Source: Mesostigma viride
Lineage: Eukaryota; Streptophyta; Mesostigmatophyceae; Mesostigmatales; Mesostigmataceae
Reading direction: 5' to 3'
Assembly (NCBI GenBank): GCA_009746045.1
Contig: RPFO01000103.1
Span: 2,211,857-2,275,856, forward strand
DNA: 64,000 nucleotides
In this document: positions 29,936 through 41,284 of the stretch, piece by piece
Numbering within the stretch: position 1 is the first letter of the stretch
Layout of the letters: the number at the start of each line of letters is the position of its first letter
Translations under genes and position numbers: made by a program
Notes under the pieces: model-generated
What the model was told of the DNA's origin: nothing
Databases searched by the model: none
The model's input: only the letters and a program-made list of their open reading frames with translations

Positions 29936-32281
29936 TATATTGGGTGTTGCATGTAGCCAAACAAACTTTATTCCAAATATGAGCATAGGACATCCATTAT
30001 TATGATTGTTTTGGGGTTCCCAGCACTTAACATCAGTCATACAGCCCCAATACCTATTTAATTATGATTTTATAAAACAGGGTGTTGCTGCGGCGGCACC
30101 ATGAACACAACATGACCATAGATACATGCATCAAAAAGGCAATAGTGCTCAGTTCCCTATGCATCTAACGTGTCTTACGGGTCTTGCGAGGCTTTCCCGT
30201 GACCCGGTAAGCATGGCAAGGCATGGCATGCTCCCCAAGGGACCACACACACACACTTGCACGGCCGGGGCTGTCGCAAAGCACTGCAGGCAGTAATAGC
30301 CTGCCATGGGTATTGCACGTAACTACGAAGAATCCACAGCCTCTATTGCAACCACGCACAAGGATCATGCATTATCATGACAGATGTGAACTGCCAAGCA
30401 CTTACCTTCGCTCACCAAGCACCTATACCTATGCACTTATGATATTTTCTAACAAGGTGTTGCTGTTAAGATAGCACATGAACAGCATGGCAAGATAGAA
30501 GAGCATGAATGGACACTCATACCCAGTTCTCGGACCTCTAACCCATTTCTTGGCACTTGCAAGGCTTGCCTGTGACATGAGCAACGCAGCAGGAAATATC
30601 ATGCTTCTTACAGAATTAACAGAAAGCACACACGCTTACACAACGGGCCCCATCCGCAGAGCGCAGCACTACCTAATAACCTGCCTTGAAGTCACACCGG
30701 CCAGGTGCCGGTAAACAACAAAAAACTGGCAGCGTTGCAAACCAAATGATGATATAAACCTTCTCCCACCTGGATGCACTCAACTTTCACACGCATCGAC
30801 ACATGGCATCATGAAGCGCGCACTAACGCGGGCAGTGGAGGTGGCTGCGACAGGAACGCTGGTCAAACTCGACTTTCTTAAGGTCTCCGGGACCAGCGCA
30901 GGCCGCTCCTCCTGCCGGACAGTAGCTCCATGCATCGTTCATTGACGCATGAAAACGGCTGCCAACGCCCGTGCCAGCGCTGCTTGCGTATGAGCGCTGC
31001 CATAGCCGGGCGCGCGCGCGTTCTCGCTGTCCGCAACCCAGTTTTTCCTACCTAAAAACACGTCCCCTTCTCTACCTACGGATACACGCCAGAAGGCTCG
31101 AATATAACCAGCGCCCCTTTAGTCACGGCTGCCCCAACATACCCCCCCGCCGTTCCGCCAGTCTCCTTCCCAGCATATCGAAGCACCGGCCTGCTGGTAG
31201 GCGCACTATCAACGCAATCTACGCCCCATCTGAATTTCACTAACCTGGCATTCAGCACACAAATAACGACCCCACGATTTTATAAATCGTCTTTCGACAC
31301 ATCTAGCGGTCGGGCTAGCTTCAGGGATAATTTATATGCCCAACGCGCTCCATACTGCTCGAAATGATGCACGGACGTGGCCATACGGTCTATTTTACTC
31401 GAGGCCGCCATGGTCGTGCATTCGTGAAAATTCATCATCCCATTGCACGAAAGTGGCCAAAATAGGTACTTTTCCACCTCACGTATTTTCCAGTAACCGT
31501 CGACCCCTGTCGACCCCAACGGGTCAGGACGCTCAGCACATATACCAGATTCGCGCCACTGGGGCCGGACGACCCATAGGACCGGTCCTTCCCGCCAAAA
31601 TTACCGTCCCCAGGTGACCTTGGTGAAAAAGGCCTCAATTGAGCCAAAAGGCCTCAATTGAGGCCTCTGGACACTGAGACACTAGACAATTGCTCTACTG
31701 GTCCCTACAGGTCGGTCGACTTGGACCATGATGTGTCAAGAACAGTTAATTGACGGACTTAAACAAGATGTTTGTCTACATGCAGCTGTCTGCACCTAAC
31801 TAACGCGAAACCGCGTGCTACCAAATATAGGGGGAAATGCATGAGTAACACATGTCAACGCACAACCGGTGGAAATCACGCGATACCAACCGCGGCAACA
31901 GTGGTGTGAACATAGCGGGCACTGACATGCAACAAAGCACCAGCAACGGCATCAGTAGCAAATTGTAGTAGCGGAACAATAGCCACTACATCAATGCAAC
32001 AACACATCAGCCCAGCAACACAGCAGCAGCATGACCATAGCACAGCAGCAGCACAACTGTAGCTCAGCAGCACGGCCGCAATGCAGCAGTGCATCAACAC
32101 AGCAGCACGGCAGCAGCACGACAGCAATACATCAGCGGCACGGCAGCAATGCAGCAACACATCAGCACAACAGCACAACAGCAGCACGGCAGCAATGCAG
32201 CAACAGTAGCATGGCAGCACAGCAGCAGCAGCAGCAGCAGCAGCACATGAGCAGCTCAATGACAACAACGCTGCTCGCGCT

Positions 32282-33499
32282 TCAGCAGTCGTCGTCGTCG
32301 TCGTCGTCATCGTCATCGGCAAGGATGAGCGCTCGCTTCCGATGCCGGGAGGCGCCTGCGTTGTTGTTCTCCGCCACATCGTCGCTGGGTGGAACCATCT
32401 CGCGCAATCGAGCCTCGGCCAGGGTGATATCCGGCGCTTGCAACGCAGGGACGACCACACCGGGGCACCCGCAGATCTGTGCCTCCAGCTCGTGGAGAGG
32501 CACGCAAGAAACCGCGTCCTCCTCCCAACGGGCACCCCAGTACATGGCTACCATGTCGTTTTGCGTGTCGACAACAGCGACACGACCATGGTACCTGCCG
32601 TCCCGGCTTTCGGTGCGACCGTCCGCGGATGTCACACGCTCCGACGCCCAATGACACACGACTTGCCCTACGAGGTTGCGGCTGCCACTCTTGACCTGCA
32701 GCGTTATGCCTTCCCAGCATGCCTTCGCCATGCCGACGATGCCCTTCGAGCATTCAGCATCTTGCCACTTCACGACCGGGTGTTCCGCGTCATAGGGCAC
32801 CTCCTTCAGCGCCTTTAGGCACTCCTTGGTGAGCTTTTTGTTCGCACCCAAGGAGACTGCATGGGGCGGCTGACCTCGCTTGCCCACCACTTGTGTCAAG
32901 ACGAGGTCTGACGCGGTGATGATCGCCGTGTGCGCCGCAGTGGGGGGCGGATGGGGCCATTGCGCAATGTCTGGGTTCCACGGGTGCCACGTGTCACGCA
33001 AATGCTTAGCGCGGTATACAAAGAGCTCAATAGAAGGTTGGCCGCCATCCTCCTTCGCAACCACCTCCTTGATGATGCCAAAGAGGACTGGAGTCCACGT
33101 GAGCTTCGAGTTGCAGAGAATACCAGCTGAAGGGTGCCAGTATAGAACAGCGGAGCCTTTCTCAACGCCTTGCATGCGCTTCAAGTAAGCGACCTTGGCT
33201 GCCATGGCCCTGTCTTCTGCCGCCCATCCTGCTGTGTGTGGCCATCATGACGAACTCGGTCTACCAGCGGGGTGACGCGCACCGCCTCTGCGTCGACCAA
33301 CGCCATGAAGTGCTCTTCTTGCGTCGGTGGTGGTTCAGGCGCTGCATCGTGCTCACGCAGGGCGGAGATGTCCGCGCGAGATGGCCACGGCAAAGGGCGC
33401 CACTCCTCAGGCACCTCCTCAGGGGCATGTGGGACTTTTGCGAAAAAGGCCTCGTTTGGCTTGATGGTGTCGGGCGGAAAGTACCACTGCCAGATGCCT
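32282..33499 (-). pseudogene. protein gene with poly-Asp tail, cut by a retrotransposon
   Basis: I do not recognise this protein. The minus-strand reading from 33,499 starts in mid-protein (IWQWYFPPDTIKPNEAFFAK) and stays open to about 33,230. It then continues, after a one-base frame change between about 33,205 and 33,260, as a 307-codon frame ending at TGA 32,282-32,284. Clear segments are VAYLKRMQGVEKGSAVLYW, a hydrophobic IELFVY strand, and a C terminus of ten Asp encoded by a GAC repeat. The SAVLYW...ELFVY layout recalls a BAH-like fold only loosely. At 33,500 the coding sequence meets the start of YR retrotransposon Y1-P, so the upstream part is missing. The frame change could be a decay mutation or a very short unrecognised intron. 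Confidence 0.5.
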
Positions 33500-33974
33500 G
33501 GTTGATCTTACGATCTGGATTCCCTGATTTGCGACTAAGGGGAGCGGAGTGCGAGTCGGTGCCGCTGCCTCATGGCTGATCTGCGAGAAATGCTCCTGGA
33601 AAGGGTGAAAGTCCCTGAAAATGACCTCTGGACTGTTTCCAAGTACTTGGATGTAGTTCAAAGTACTTCATTGGTACTACAGGGTAGTACAATCTACTTC
33701 AAACTAGTTCAAACTAGCTCAGGCTAGTAAAGATTCGTTCAGGTGTAGCACAACCTGCCTAGGAGGTGGTATGACCACCTGGGTTGAAGTAGACAGTGAC
33801 TAAACGTAGTACAATGTCGAAAGAATCAGTACAAGTGGGTTCTTTGTAGTACAACTGGTCAGTGGCACCTGGGCGCCGCGCCAGTACTGTACCGGACTTG
33901 CATCCGTCACCGTGCGCATGCAATGCAGCCAATTTATTGAGGAAGACATGGCGGCGCATGCTTTATCAGTTTTT
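33500..33974 (+). repeat. Y1 A-repeat (A1 of Y1-P)
   Basis: A 475-bp terminal repeat beginning GGTTGATCTTACGATCTGG, present in inverted orientation at 54,067-54,541 and 53,077-53,548. It contains a cluster of short motifs (TAGTTCAAAC, TAGTAC, AAGTACTT) in both orientations, candidate recombinase sites. Confidence 0.92.
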
Positions 33975-34056
33975 TCGGTTTTCTAAGCCATCTTTTGGCC
34001 GTTTTACCTCGGAATAGGTCCGTTTTAAAGCTAACGACTTCTTCTTTACGAATATG

Positions 34057-35795
34057 ATGGCTAGCGGGGATGAAAACGCTAGCGAGACGGGGGATTTACC
34101 GCGCGGATTTGCGAGTCGTGTGGAGGAAATCTATGTGAACCATGGCAGGAACGCCTCAGCTGTCGCCTATTTTATAGCGGCAGAACTCGGCTCTGAATAC
34201 CCTAAAATATTGTTGCGTAGCTCGGAAAACAAGTTACGAAGTTTGGCAGAAAAGCTTCGGATCTTTGGGTTTGAAATCAATGGGTATGACACTCGTGAGG
34301 AGCTGGCGCAAAATATTTCAGCCAAGGTGGCGAAAATGTTAGCACAAGGTACAACAGGCATTACAAACGATGAGGAACCGAACGGGGACTCCTCAGAGGA
34401 GGACACTGATGTCGGGGAAGCTTTGGCGGGGGCCAAAGAGGAGCAGGCGCAGGGATTTCGCCCCCCAGGTGCTAGCACAGTTGCTGGCGCACCAGGTGCC
34501 GTTTTTCCCGCCGTTTTTGGTCATATGGCGCCTGTCGTCGGAGGGGATGGCAGGAAACAGCTTGCAAATGCAGGGAGGAGCTTGGCAAACGCGGCTGGCG
34601 CTAGTTTTGGGGGAGGCGAGGGGGTGTCTGCAGTGCCACGCTCAGGCACTTTAAAAGCGGGCGCGCGCGGGGGAGGCAAGGAGGAGAAAGCAGGTCTCCC
34701 GCGCAGTGCCAAGGGGGACGGGGTGGCCGGAATGGGACTGAGCCCCGAAATGATGGCGCAGATGAATGCCCTCATGGGGGGCTTCCAACAGCTGGGGATT
34801 GGTGGCGCCCAGGGGTTGGGAGCCGCAGTACGGGTGCCAGCACCCAGCGTGCAGGAAGGGGGCGCATGGGGGGGGCGGGGGCAGCAGGGCCCAGCCCTGC
34901 CGGGTGGACAAGCGGGCCCCATGGGTACCCGGGCACACCGACAGGCGTGGAAAGAACGCAGGGCCCAGCGTACGCTTACCCAGGGCAGATGGGTGCAGCC
35001 TGGCCTCAGCCCTACCCACCAGCGGGTACCGCGTACGGTACCTGGGTGCCAGCGGCTGGAACCCCGTACCACATGGCGCTCGCAGCAGCCCAAGGTGGGC
35101 AGAGGAAACGGGAGAGCAAGCGGTCCAAGTGCCGGGAGTGCGGGCATCGGCACTGCCGGTGCACGTCCAGCGACAGCACGAGCAGCGACTCGGAGGGGAG
35201 CGGGCGAGGGCGCGCGGGTGGCCGGGGCACAGGTGGGAGGTTGACCGACCTGCCAGTTACCCGCGGGGTCAACCTGCTCGAGTACCTGCCGGCGGGGCGG
35301 GCGCTCAGCGTGGTGTGGGACGTGGAAGACCACAAGTACCACCAGCGCACGGCCCCCAAGCACATGGAGACCGCCATACAGGGCCACAACGGCAACATGG
35401 TGGCCTGGCTGAACGTGCAAAGGGCCCCCGTGCTGCGCCAGCAGAAGGAGGGGACGGGACTTGGGTGGGCATCCAAGGAGAGGATGGAGCTGGCCCAGAA
35501 CCTGTGCCACGTCTGGGATACGCTCAACAAGGAGCTCAGTCCCAACGTGTGCAGCGAGCTGGCGGGCGTGGAGTACCTGGCGCTCTGCGTGGAGGCTCTC
35601 CTGCTGGTGGAGACCAGCGGGTCTTGGAACGCGTCCGGGTACATGCTGCCCTACCGGCCGGCAGGGGGTGTCCGCACGCGGGCGGCTCGACGAGCGCTGC
35701 GGGCACACAAGAAGGAGCGCGATGCGTTGGCGTCGGCGCGAGGAAAGGAGGACAAGGCGGAGGGAGGAGTGGCGGGCTCTTCCCAGAAGAAGTGA
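34057..35795 (+). CDS. gag: Y1 gag, one frameshift
   Basis: Gag-like protein of about 580 residues, presumably the nucleic-acid-binding shell. ATGATG at 34,054; the second ATG matches the M-A-S-(G/D) start of the Y2 gag. The N-terminal 90 residues are a compact helical domain shared with Y2. A Gly/Ala/Pro-rich middle follows, then a Cys/His cluster (KCRECGHRHCRC), a Ser-rich stretch and a conserved C-terminal domain (ELAGVEYLALCVEALLLVE). The frame changes at an 8-G run (34,868-34,875), so this copy as read is broken. The stop at 35,793 overlaps the ORF2 frame. Confidence 0.8.
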
Positions 35796-36738
35796 GAGGG
35801 CGAGGTGTATTCCCCCTCCCAGAGGTGGCCATCAAGCCCCTCGACCGCGCGCGCCTACGGTCCCGACGTAGGTATCAGCGGGCCATGCGGCGGCGGGCCC
35901 TGCTCCAGCGCAGCGCGCGAATCGTGGATGGCCTCAACTGGTTGTGGAGGGGAGCACAGGAACCGCCTGAAACGGGTCCTGTCGGTGGCATGCGGATGGC
36001 TTTGCCCGCACCTGTTGCCCAGGAGCCCGCGGGTTGCGGTACCAACGGGGTGTCCTTAGTGACCCCCTGCACTGCGGCCCAGCAGGCGGCCCTACAAGGG
36101 CTGGAGATTGCCGCCCAGGTCCATGAGCGCCGGCTGAGAGCCGTAGCGGCAGAGGACCTGGTGCATGACGTTGAGTCTGGGCCCTATGGGCCCGACGGGC
36201 AATATGAAATAATTGCCCCGGAGAGACTTGCGCTGCCCGCGGGCGGAGTGGCGGGCAGCGTGCCGCTGATGGACTGCCTCCCCCCCAGTGGAGGGAGGTA
36301 TATGGCAATATAAAAAAATTTTGAGGGAAGAGGCAGCGCAGCCAGGGCGTCGACGGCGAGTAACGCATGGCTGTGCGAGCGACACGGAGTACGCGCGCCT
36401 GAGCGTGCGGCTGGCGGAGACGGGGATGACAGAGTATAGCGAGGAGGAACCACCGGTCACCAACGGCCTGTTCGGCGTGCCCAAGCGCGATCCAGGGGTG
36501 GTGGACCCGTCAGCCCAGCGCCAGCAACTCATCTGCAACATGGTGCAGAGCAACGACAAGTTCCTCACCCCTGGCAGCTGTTACCTGCCAGATGTGGGGG
36601 CGGTGGCCGAGATGGCCGGGGGCGCGCCCAGCTACTCGAGTAAAACGGACCTGGAGACGTACTACTACCGCTTCTCTGTGCCAACGGAGTGGCGGAAGTG
36701 GTTCGCGCTGCCCCCAGTCTGGTCAGACGAGGTCGGCC
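35792..36738 (+). pseudogene. Y1-P ORF2, N-terminal part with first RT motifs
   Basis: The ORF2 frame is open across the gag stop, starting VRGRGVFPLP, with no ATG nearby. It runs through an Arg-rich segment (RARLRSRRRYQRAMRRRALL) into the reverse transcriptase. A missing C in the C-run near 36,290 (7 here, 8 in Y1-Q at the window end) shifts the frame. RT motif A is KTDLETYYYRF. The coding sequence stops at 36,738, where Y3 is inserted, and resumes at 45,398 (codon C|AA restored). Confidence 0.85.
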
Positions 36739-36923
36739 ATCCCTATGCATGTCTCAACTCGTTCACTCCATCACTGAGGGCTCCAGACATTATTTTTTAC
36801 AAAATACGTTTACGCACAAGAGACTCTTGGACCAAAGTCGCATAATTGGTGAATAAAGCATCTGCAGGCCCCCCCAGCCAGCTGATGCTGCCATCTCACT
36901 CCCCTCAGGGTGGGTTGGGTGGG

Positions 36924-37632
36924 CTAATAAAAACGAATACCAGCACAGGCACACCTCGGCTGGTTATATGCCAGCACTTTTTCTCAGACTTGGGCCGGCG
37001 GCGGCCCAGGTCCTTCTAATTCGGGTCGAAACACAATTCCGTGACCCATACAATATTCGTACACCATGCGAAGTGGCAGCGTACTTGCCCACTGTGGCGG
37101 ATGCAAGTCCGGTACACCTGGTTTTGGCGCCAAAAGCACCCTTGGCCAGTTGTACTACAAGGAACCCATCCCTACTAATTCTTTTGACATTGTACTACGT
37201 TTAGTCTTGGTCTACTACACCCCAGTAGGTCCGTTCACCTCCTGAGCGTCCAATGCTACGCCGAAGCACGTCAGCACTGGTTTGAACTAGAATGAACTAG
37301 TTTGAAGTAGATTGAAGTAGACTGTACTACCCTGTAGGCCAAGTGAAGTACTTGGAACTACGTCCAAGTACTTAGAACTAGTTTACAAGTTACTTGTACG
37401 GACTTGCACCCTATTAGAGGGCAGTTCTCGTACCACCACACTGGCGCCCCTTATTAAATTCCAGGGCCCTTATACATTGTGACTACTGCCCCTTATAAAA
37501 GACCAGGGCCTATTATAAAATATTAAATGCTCTATTTATTTTTTATATGTGCTGTCACCCAGCGGCGTCCCTCGCCTCCTTCGCTCCCTCCGCCCCGACA
37601 AATCAGGGAATCCAGATCGAGGGAGATCAACC
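36924..37632 (-). repeat. Y3 A2 repeat
   Basis: A 709-bp copy, essentially identical to the A1 copy that starts at 39,336. It is the uninterrupted version and shows the original sequence at the TTAA (AAATATTAAATGCTC) where the second copy has been invaded. Confidence 0.9.
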
Positions 37633-37794
37633 ATCCCTATGCATGTCTCAACTCGTTCACTCCATCACTGAGGGCTCCAGACATTATTTTTTACAAAATA
37701 CGTTTACGCACAAGAGACTCTTGGACCAAAGTCGCATAATTGGTGAATAAAGCATCTGCAGGCCCCCCCAGCCAGCTGATGCTGCCATCTCACT
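37633..37794 (-). repeat. Y3 B1 repeat (B2 at 36,739-36,900)
   Basis: A 162-bp sequence repeated at 36,739-36,900. In element sense the outer end is ATGCATAGGGAT, comparable with ATGCACAGTGGA (Y2) and ATGCACAGAGGA (Y1). It contains TGTAAAAAATAAT followed by TCTGGAGCC, a possible polyadenylation context like that of Y2. Confidence 0.9.
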
Positions 37795-39335
37795 TCCCGC
37801 TTCCCCCAGCCTGGCCATTCTGGCCGTGGAGGACCCGTCACCAATAGTGAAGGCCTAGCATGACTGCTAGAGTGCCCCTCACTTACTGGTCGCGGGGAAG
37901 CCTGTCACCAACAGTGGGGCCCCAGCTTGTCTGCTGGAGTGCGCCCCACTAGCGAAGTCTCAAACAATGCCTTCATCCCCCTTGGATAGGAGAGAACAGC
38001 GTCCAACCAAAGGTACGGTCAATCAATCCCCCACACCTTTCCCCCCTCCTCGTCCAGCGAAAATAGCTGGCACGTCTGCCAACTTCCACCCTACACCATC
38101 CTCCTCGCGCTCCTCATGCCATAACTGTCACGATCCAGTGCTATGGCCCAGCGACTCGCCAAAAGTCACATGCCACAAGCTGCCGCTACGGTCACAGCCC
38201 TCTGTTTGCAGGGCGTAACCCGGGGTGCAAGCATCCCCAGGTACTCGCCCTAGAGGGCTGCCGGCGGCATACATAGCAAGGTGTAATCTCCATTCCATTC
38301 TCAGGACAGCTAGCCGGTCACTTAGGCTATCTTGAGCAAGCGCCCCTGCTCTTAGCCCTCACAACCGTCAAAACCAGCCGGTCTCACCAGGCTCCCCCCA
38401 TTAAAATTGCCACCTCTTGGATGCCATTACAGATGTCATCCCAAAGCTCTCAGGGTTCCAGCCTGGCAGCGCCCAAAAGTCTTTTTACGTAGGCCGCTCA
38501 TTTTGCCTCCCCCCAGTTCCAAAACACCACAGTCCTTAGCTCCCCAAAGCCGTCAAGAAAGGCACCTCCCCCAACCGGCCACCACTGGCCCAAGGCCGCC
38601 GAGCCGCCTTACCACCACGTAAGCTCTCGAGAAATAAAATCCAGGGAGCCACACCCAGCGCTCCTCATGCCACCGGTTTTCCCCATAAAATTCGGCTCCA
38701 CATATTCTTTTTCACGTTACCATCACGTAATGGACCAGCCGACCCGCTCCATCAAAGCCATCGGGCTGTGACGCGGTATGCCCTGCCCGCAAAGCCCCGA
38801 GAGCCAAAGATAGCTAATGATGCCGCATTCAGATCTTGGGCAGCCGGCTTTGCAGCCTACTATATTTTTTACACTGCTCGTCGTTGAGGGTCATCGTGCA
38901 AGGCAGTATCAAACGTAAAACAGCTCGAACAAGCACGCCCAGGGCCGAAATAGAATTTTCGTTCCCTTACCGCACTTTCCGGCCTTGCGACTCAATTTCG
39001 GGTCAAAATTTCTATGCCCACCCCTCAAACGACGGGACAGCAGCCGGCCACCTTTGCTCGTCGTTTAGGACCATCGAAACAGGTCCAAGCAACCTTTATT
39101 CGCCTCGTCCCAGGTCAGTTAAGGCCGAAAAAGATTGCCGGCACCCTACCGCAGATTTCGGCACTAAATCCGCAATTTCTGCCCCGATTTTCAACGTCTG
39201 GCCCTCAAACGACCGCTTGGACGCCGACCACCGTCGCGCGTCTCTAAATAAAATTCATTCCCAGCCCCCCCGGACTCGGGGAGGCCTTTTGCATTCGTTT
39301 AAATCATTGCCAGCCACCATGGCTGGCCGTCACCA
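37795..39335 (-). other. Y3 body, non-coding
   Basis: No ORF of note. Two hairpin motifs near its 3' side (37,851-37,880 and 37,917-37,948) match those of Y1 and Y2. The remainder is a patchwork of GTCA/AAAGCC-rich sequence. Confidence 0.7.
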
Positions 39336-39938
39336 CTAATAAAAACGAATACCAGCACAGGCACACCTCGGCTGGTTATATGCCAGCACTTTTTCTCAGA
39401 CTTGGGCCGGCGGCGGCCCAGGTCCTTCTAATTCGGGTCGAAACACAATTCCGTGACCCATACAATATTCGTACACCATGCGAAGTGGCAGCGTACTTGC
39501 CCACTGTGGCGGATGCAAGTCCGGTACACCTGGTTTTGGCGCCAAAAGCACCCTTGGCCAGTTGTACTACAAGGAACCCATCCCTACTAATTCTTTTGAC
39601 ATTGTACTACGTTTAGTCTTGGTCTACTACACCCCAGTAGGTCCGTTCACCTCCTGAGCGTCCAATGCTACGCCGAAGCACGTCAGCACTGGTTTGAACT
39701 AGAATGAACTAGTTTGAAGTAGATTGAAGTAGACTGTACTACCCTGTAGGCCAAGTGAAGTACTTGGAACTACGTCCAAGTACTTAGAACTAGTTTACAA
39801 GTTACTTGTACGGACTTGCACCCTATTAGAGGGCAGTTCTCGTACCACCACACTGGCGCCCCTTATTAAATTCCAGGGCCCTTATACATTGTGACTACTG
39901 CCCCTTATAAAAGACCAGGGCCTATTATAAAATATTAA

Positions 39939-41280
39939 CCCATAGTCCGCTGACCCATTTTTGGCACTTTTATACCCCTGAAAATGAAAAAAATCATAAC
40001 TTACAGGCCACAACTCCAAATACCCCCAACCAAGATGCTAGGAGTATCTACACTTCAAGGGCTTTCAGAATATGCAATAATACCTTGGCTTTATCCAAGC
40101 ATTTGGATGATATCTCTAGTCAAAGCTGGCCAAAAGACGATCTTTTTTCCCCAAGGAAAAGTCTACCCCCCCCTAACTTCCCAGGGAGGGCAGGGAATCT
40201 CAATACCAACATTGGACAACTTAGTTGGATAGTCCAATGGGGGTTTCCTTGGGTCAGACCACCCGGATAACCCATTACCCCTATATAACATGCTCATACA
40301 TGTGTGTGGGTTACGCGCGTGAAAACAGCTATCTATGACATGCAGCACAATAATGCATTATAACAAGCTATCAAAGGCTGCCAAAAGTGCTGGAATACAA
40401 ACACGTTGCCTACCTGCACTGACGGAGTGGTATACTCCAGAGAAATGCCCAAAACTGGGCACTTTCAGGGCTAATACCACTCTTTACAACAGGCATGGAA
40501 CTTGCTGAAATATGCATGGATAAAATCGTCATTCATAATGCATGGGATACGTATTCCGCTGCAAACAACACGCAAATACGTTGTCGTACCTGGCTCGTTC
40601 ATGCCCTACCCGGATTCCGCTGGCCGGGACCCTCATATCTCACACATACTGATGCTCCACAGGCAAAGGCCGCCATAGCCGCATACTTCATGATCCACCA
40701 TGGCTACCAGGTCGATGTTCCGTGCAAAGATGGCCACTAAACTAGTCCGCATTCTCAGCAAACGCTGCAGCTGACGTCCCTTACCCAAACTGGATGCCCG
40801 GGCTGGCGCAGATTGCCCGGCCATAGGGAGAAAATCGACCTATGACAAGCTATGACTCATCTGGAACTGACGACCAGGAAAGTCATATTTTCCTACCTGT
40901 ATTTTCCTAACCCTATAAATCTGGCGGTGCCTGACCTACGAAAATCATGCATCGTCATTCTGAGCAACATTCTGAGCCGTTTCAAGCCGTGAGACGCAAA
41001 AATTTCGTGACAGCGGCACGTTGTCAGCCATATCTCATTACGCGCGCGCGCGAGCGAAATTTTCCCGCCAAAGTCACGTGATACATTCTCAATGCACGTT
41101 GTAATTACCAGGCTATGGCGAATATTACCCCCAAACCTATGCATCACCTTCGTCCCTAAGTGTTCCCGGACCCACCGGACCACTGACATCCGTCACAGGT
41201 GGCGCGGCGCTTACGGCGCGGCGCGAAATTCGACCGTTAGTCAAACTACCCGACAGGTCGGGTAGTTTACGGACTATGGG
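39939..41280 (+). mobile_element. TTAA-flanked piggyBac-like MITE, copy 3
   Basis: Third copy of the CCCATAGTCCG family (1,342 bp). TTAA lies at 39,935-39,938 and 41,281-41,284. It is inserted in the Y3 A1 repeat, and the following TTAA is shared with the next element. Its right end matches copy 2 more than copy 1. Confidence 0.88.
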
Positions 41281-41284
41281 TTAA

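Larger units (their letters stand above)
28658..32281. other. no supported gene; several perfect palindromes
   Basis: AT-rich DNA with no convincing coding region. Perfect inverted repeats are listed separately (29,311-29,430; 29,912-29,935; 31,631-31,665). From about 31,960 to 32,250 the sequence becomes CAG/AGC-rich, with a (AGC)n run at 32,219-32,243, which would lie in the 3' UTR of the minus-strand gene ending at 32,282. Confidence 0.5.

Noticed and set aside
32930-33205. BAH domain in the poly-Asp-tailed protein
   Set aside because: Only a loose pattern of hydrophobic strands (SAVLYW, IELFVY) agrees. The frame change and missing N terminus prevent a confident call.
39984-40232. 82-codon MKKIIT ORF shared by the three CCCATAGTCCG elements
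   Set aside because: The copies are near-identical DNA, so a shared ORF is expected. It has no transposase or DNA-binding feature and is shorter in copies 1 and 2.
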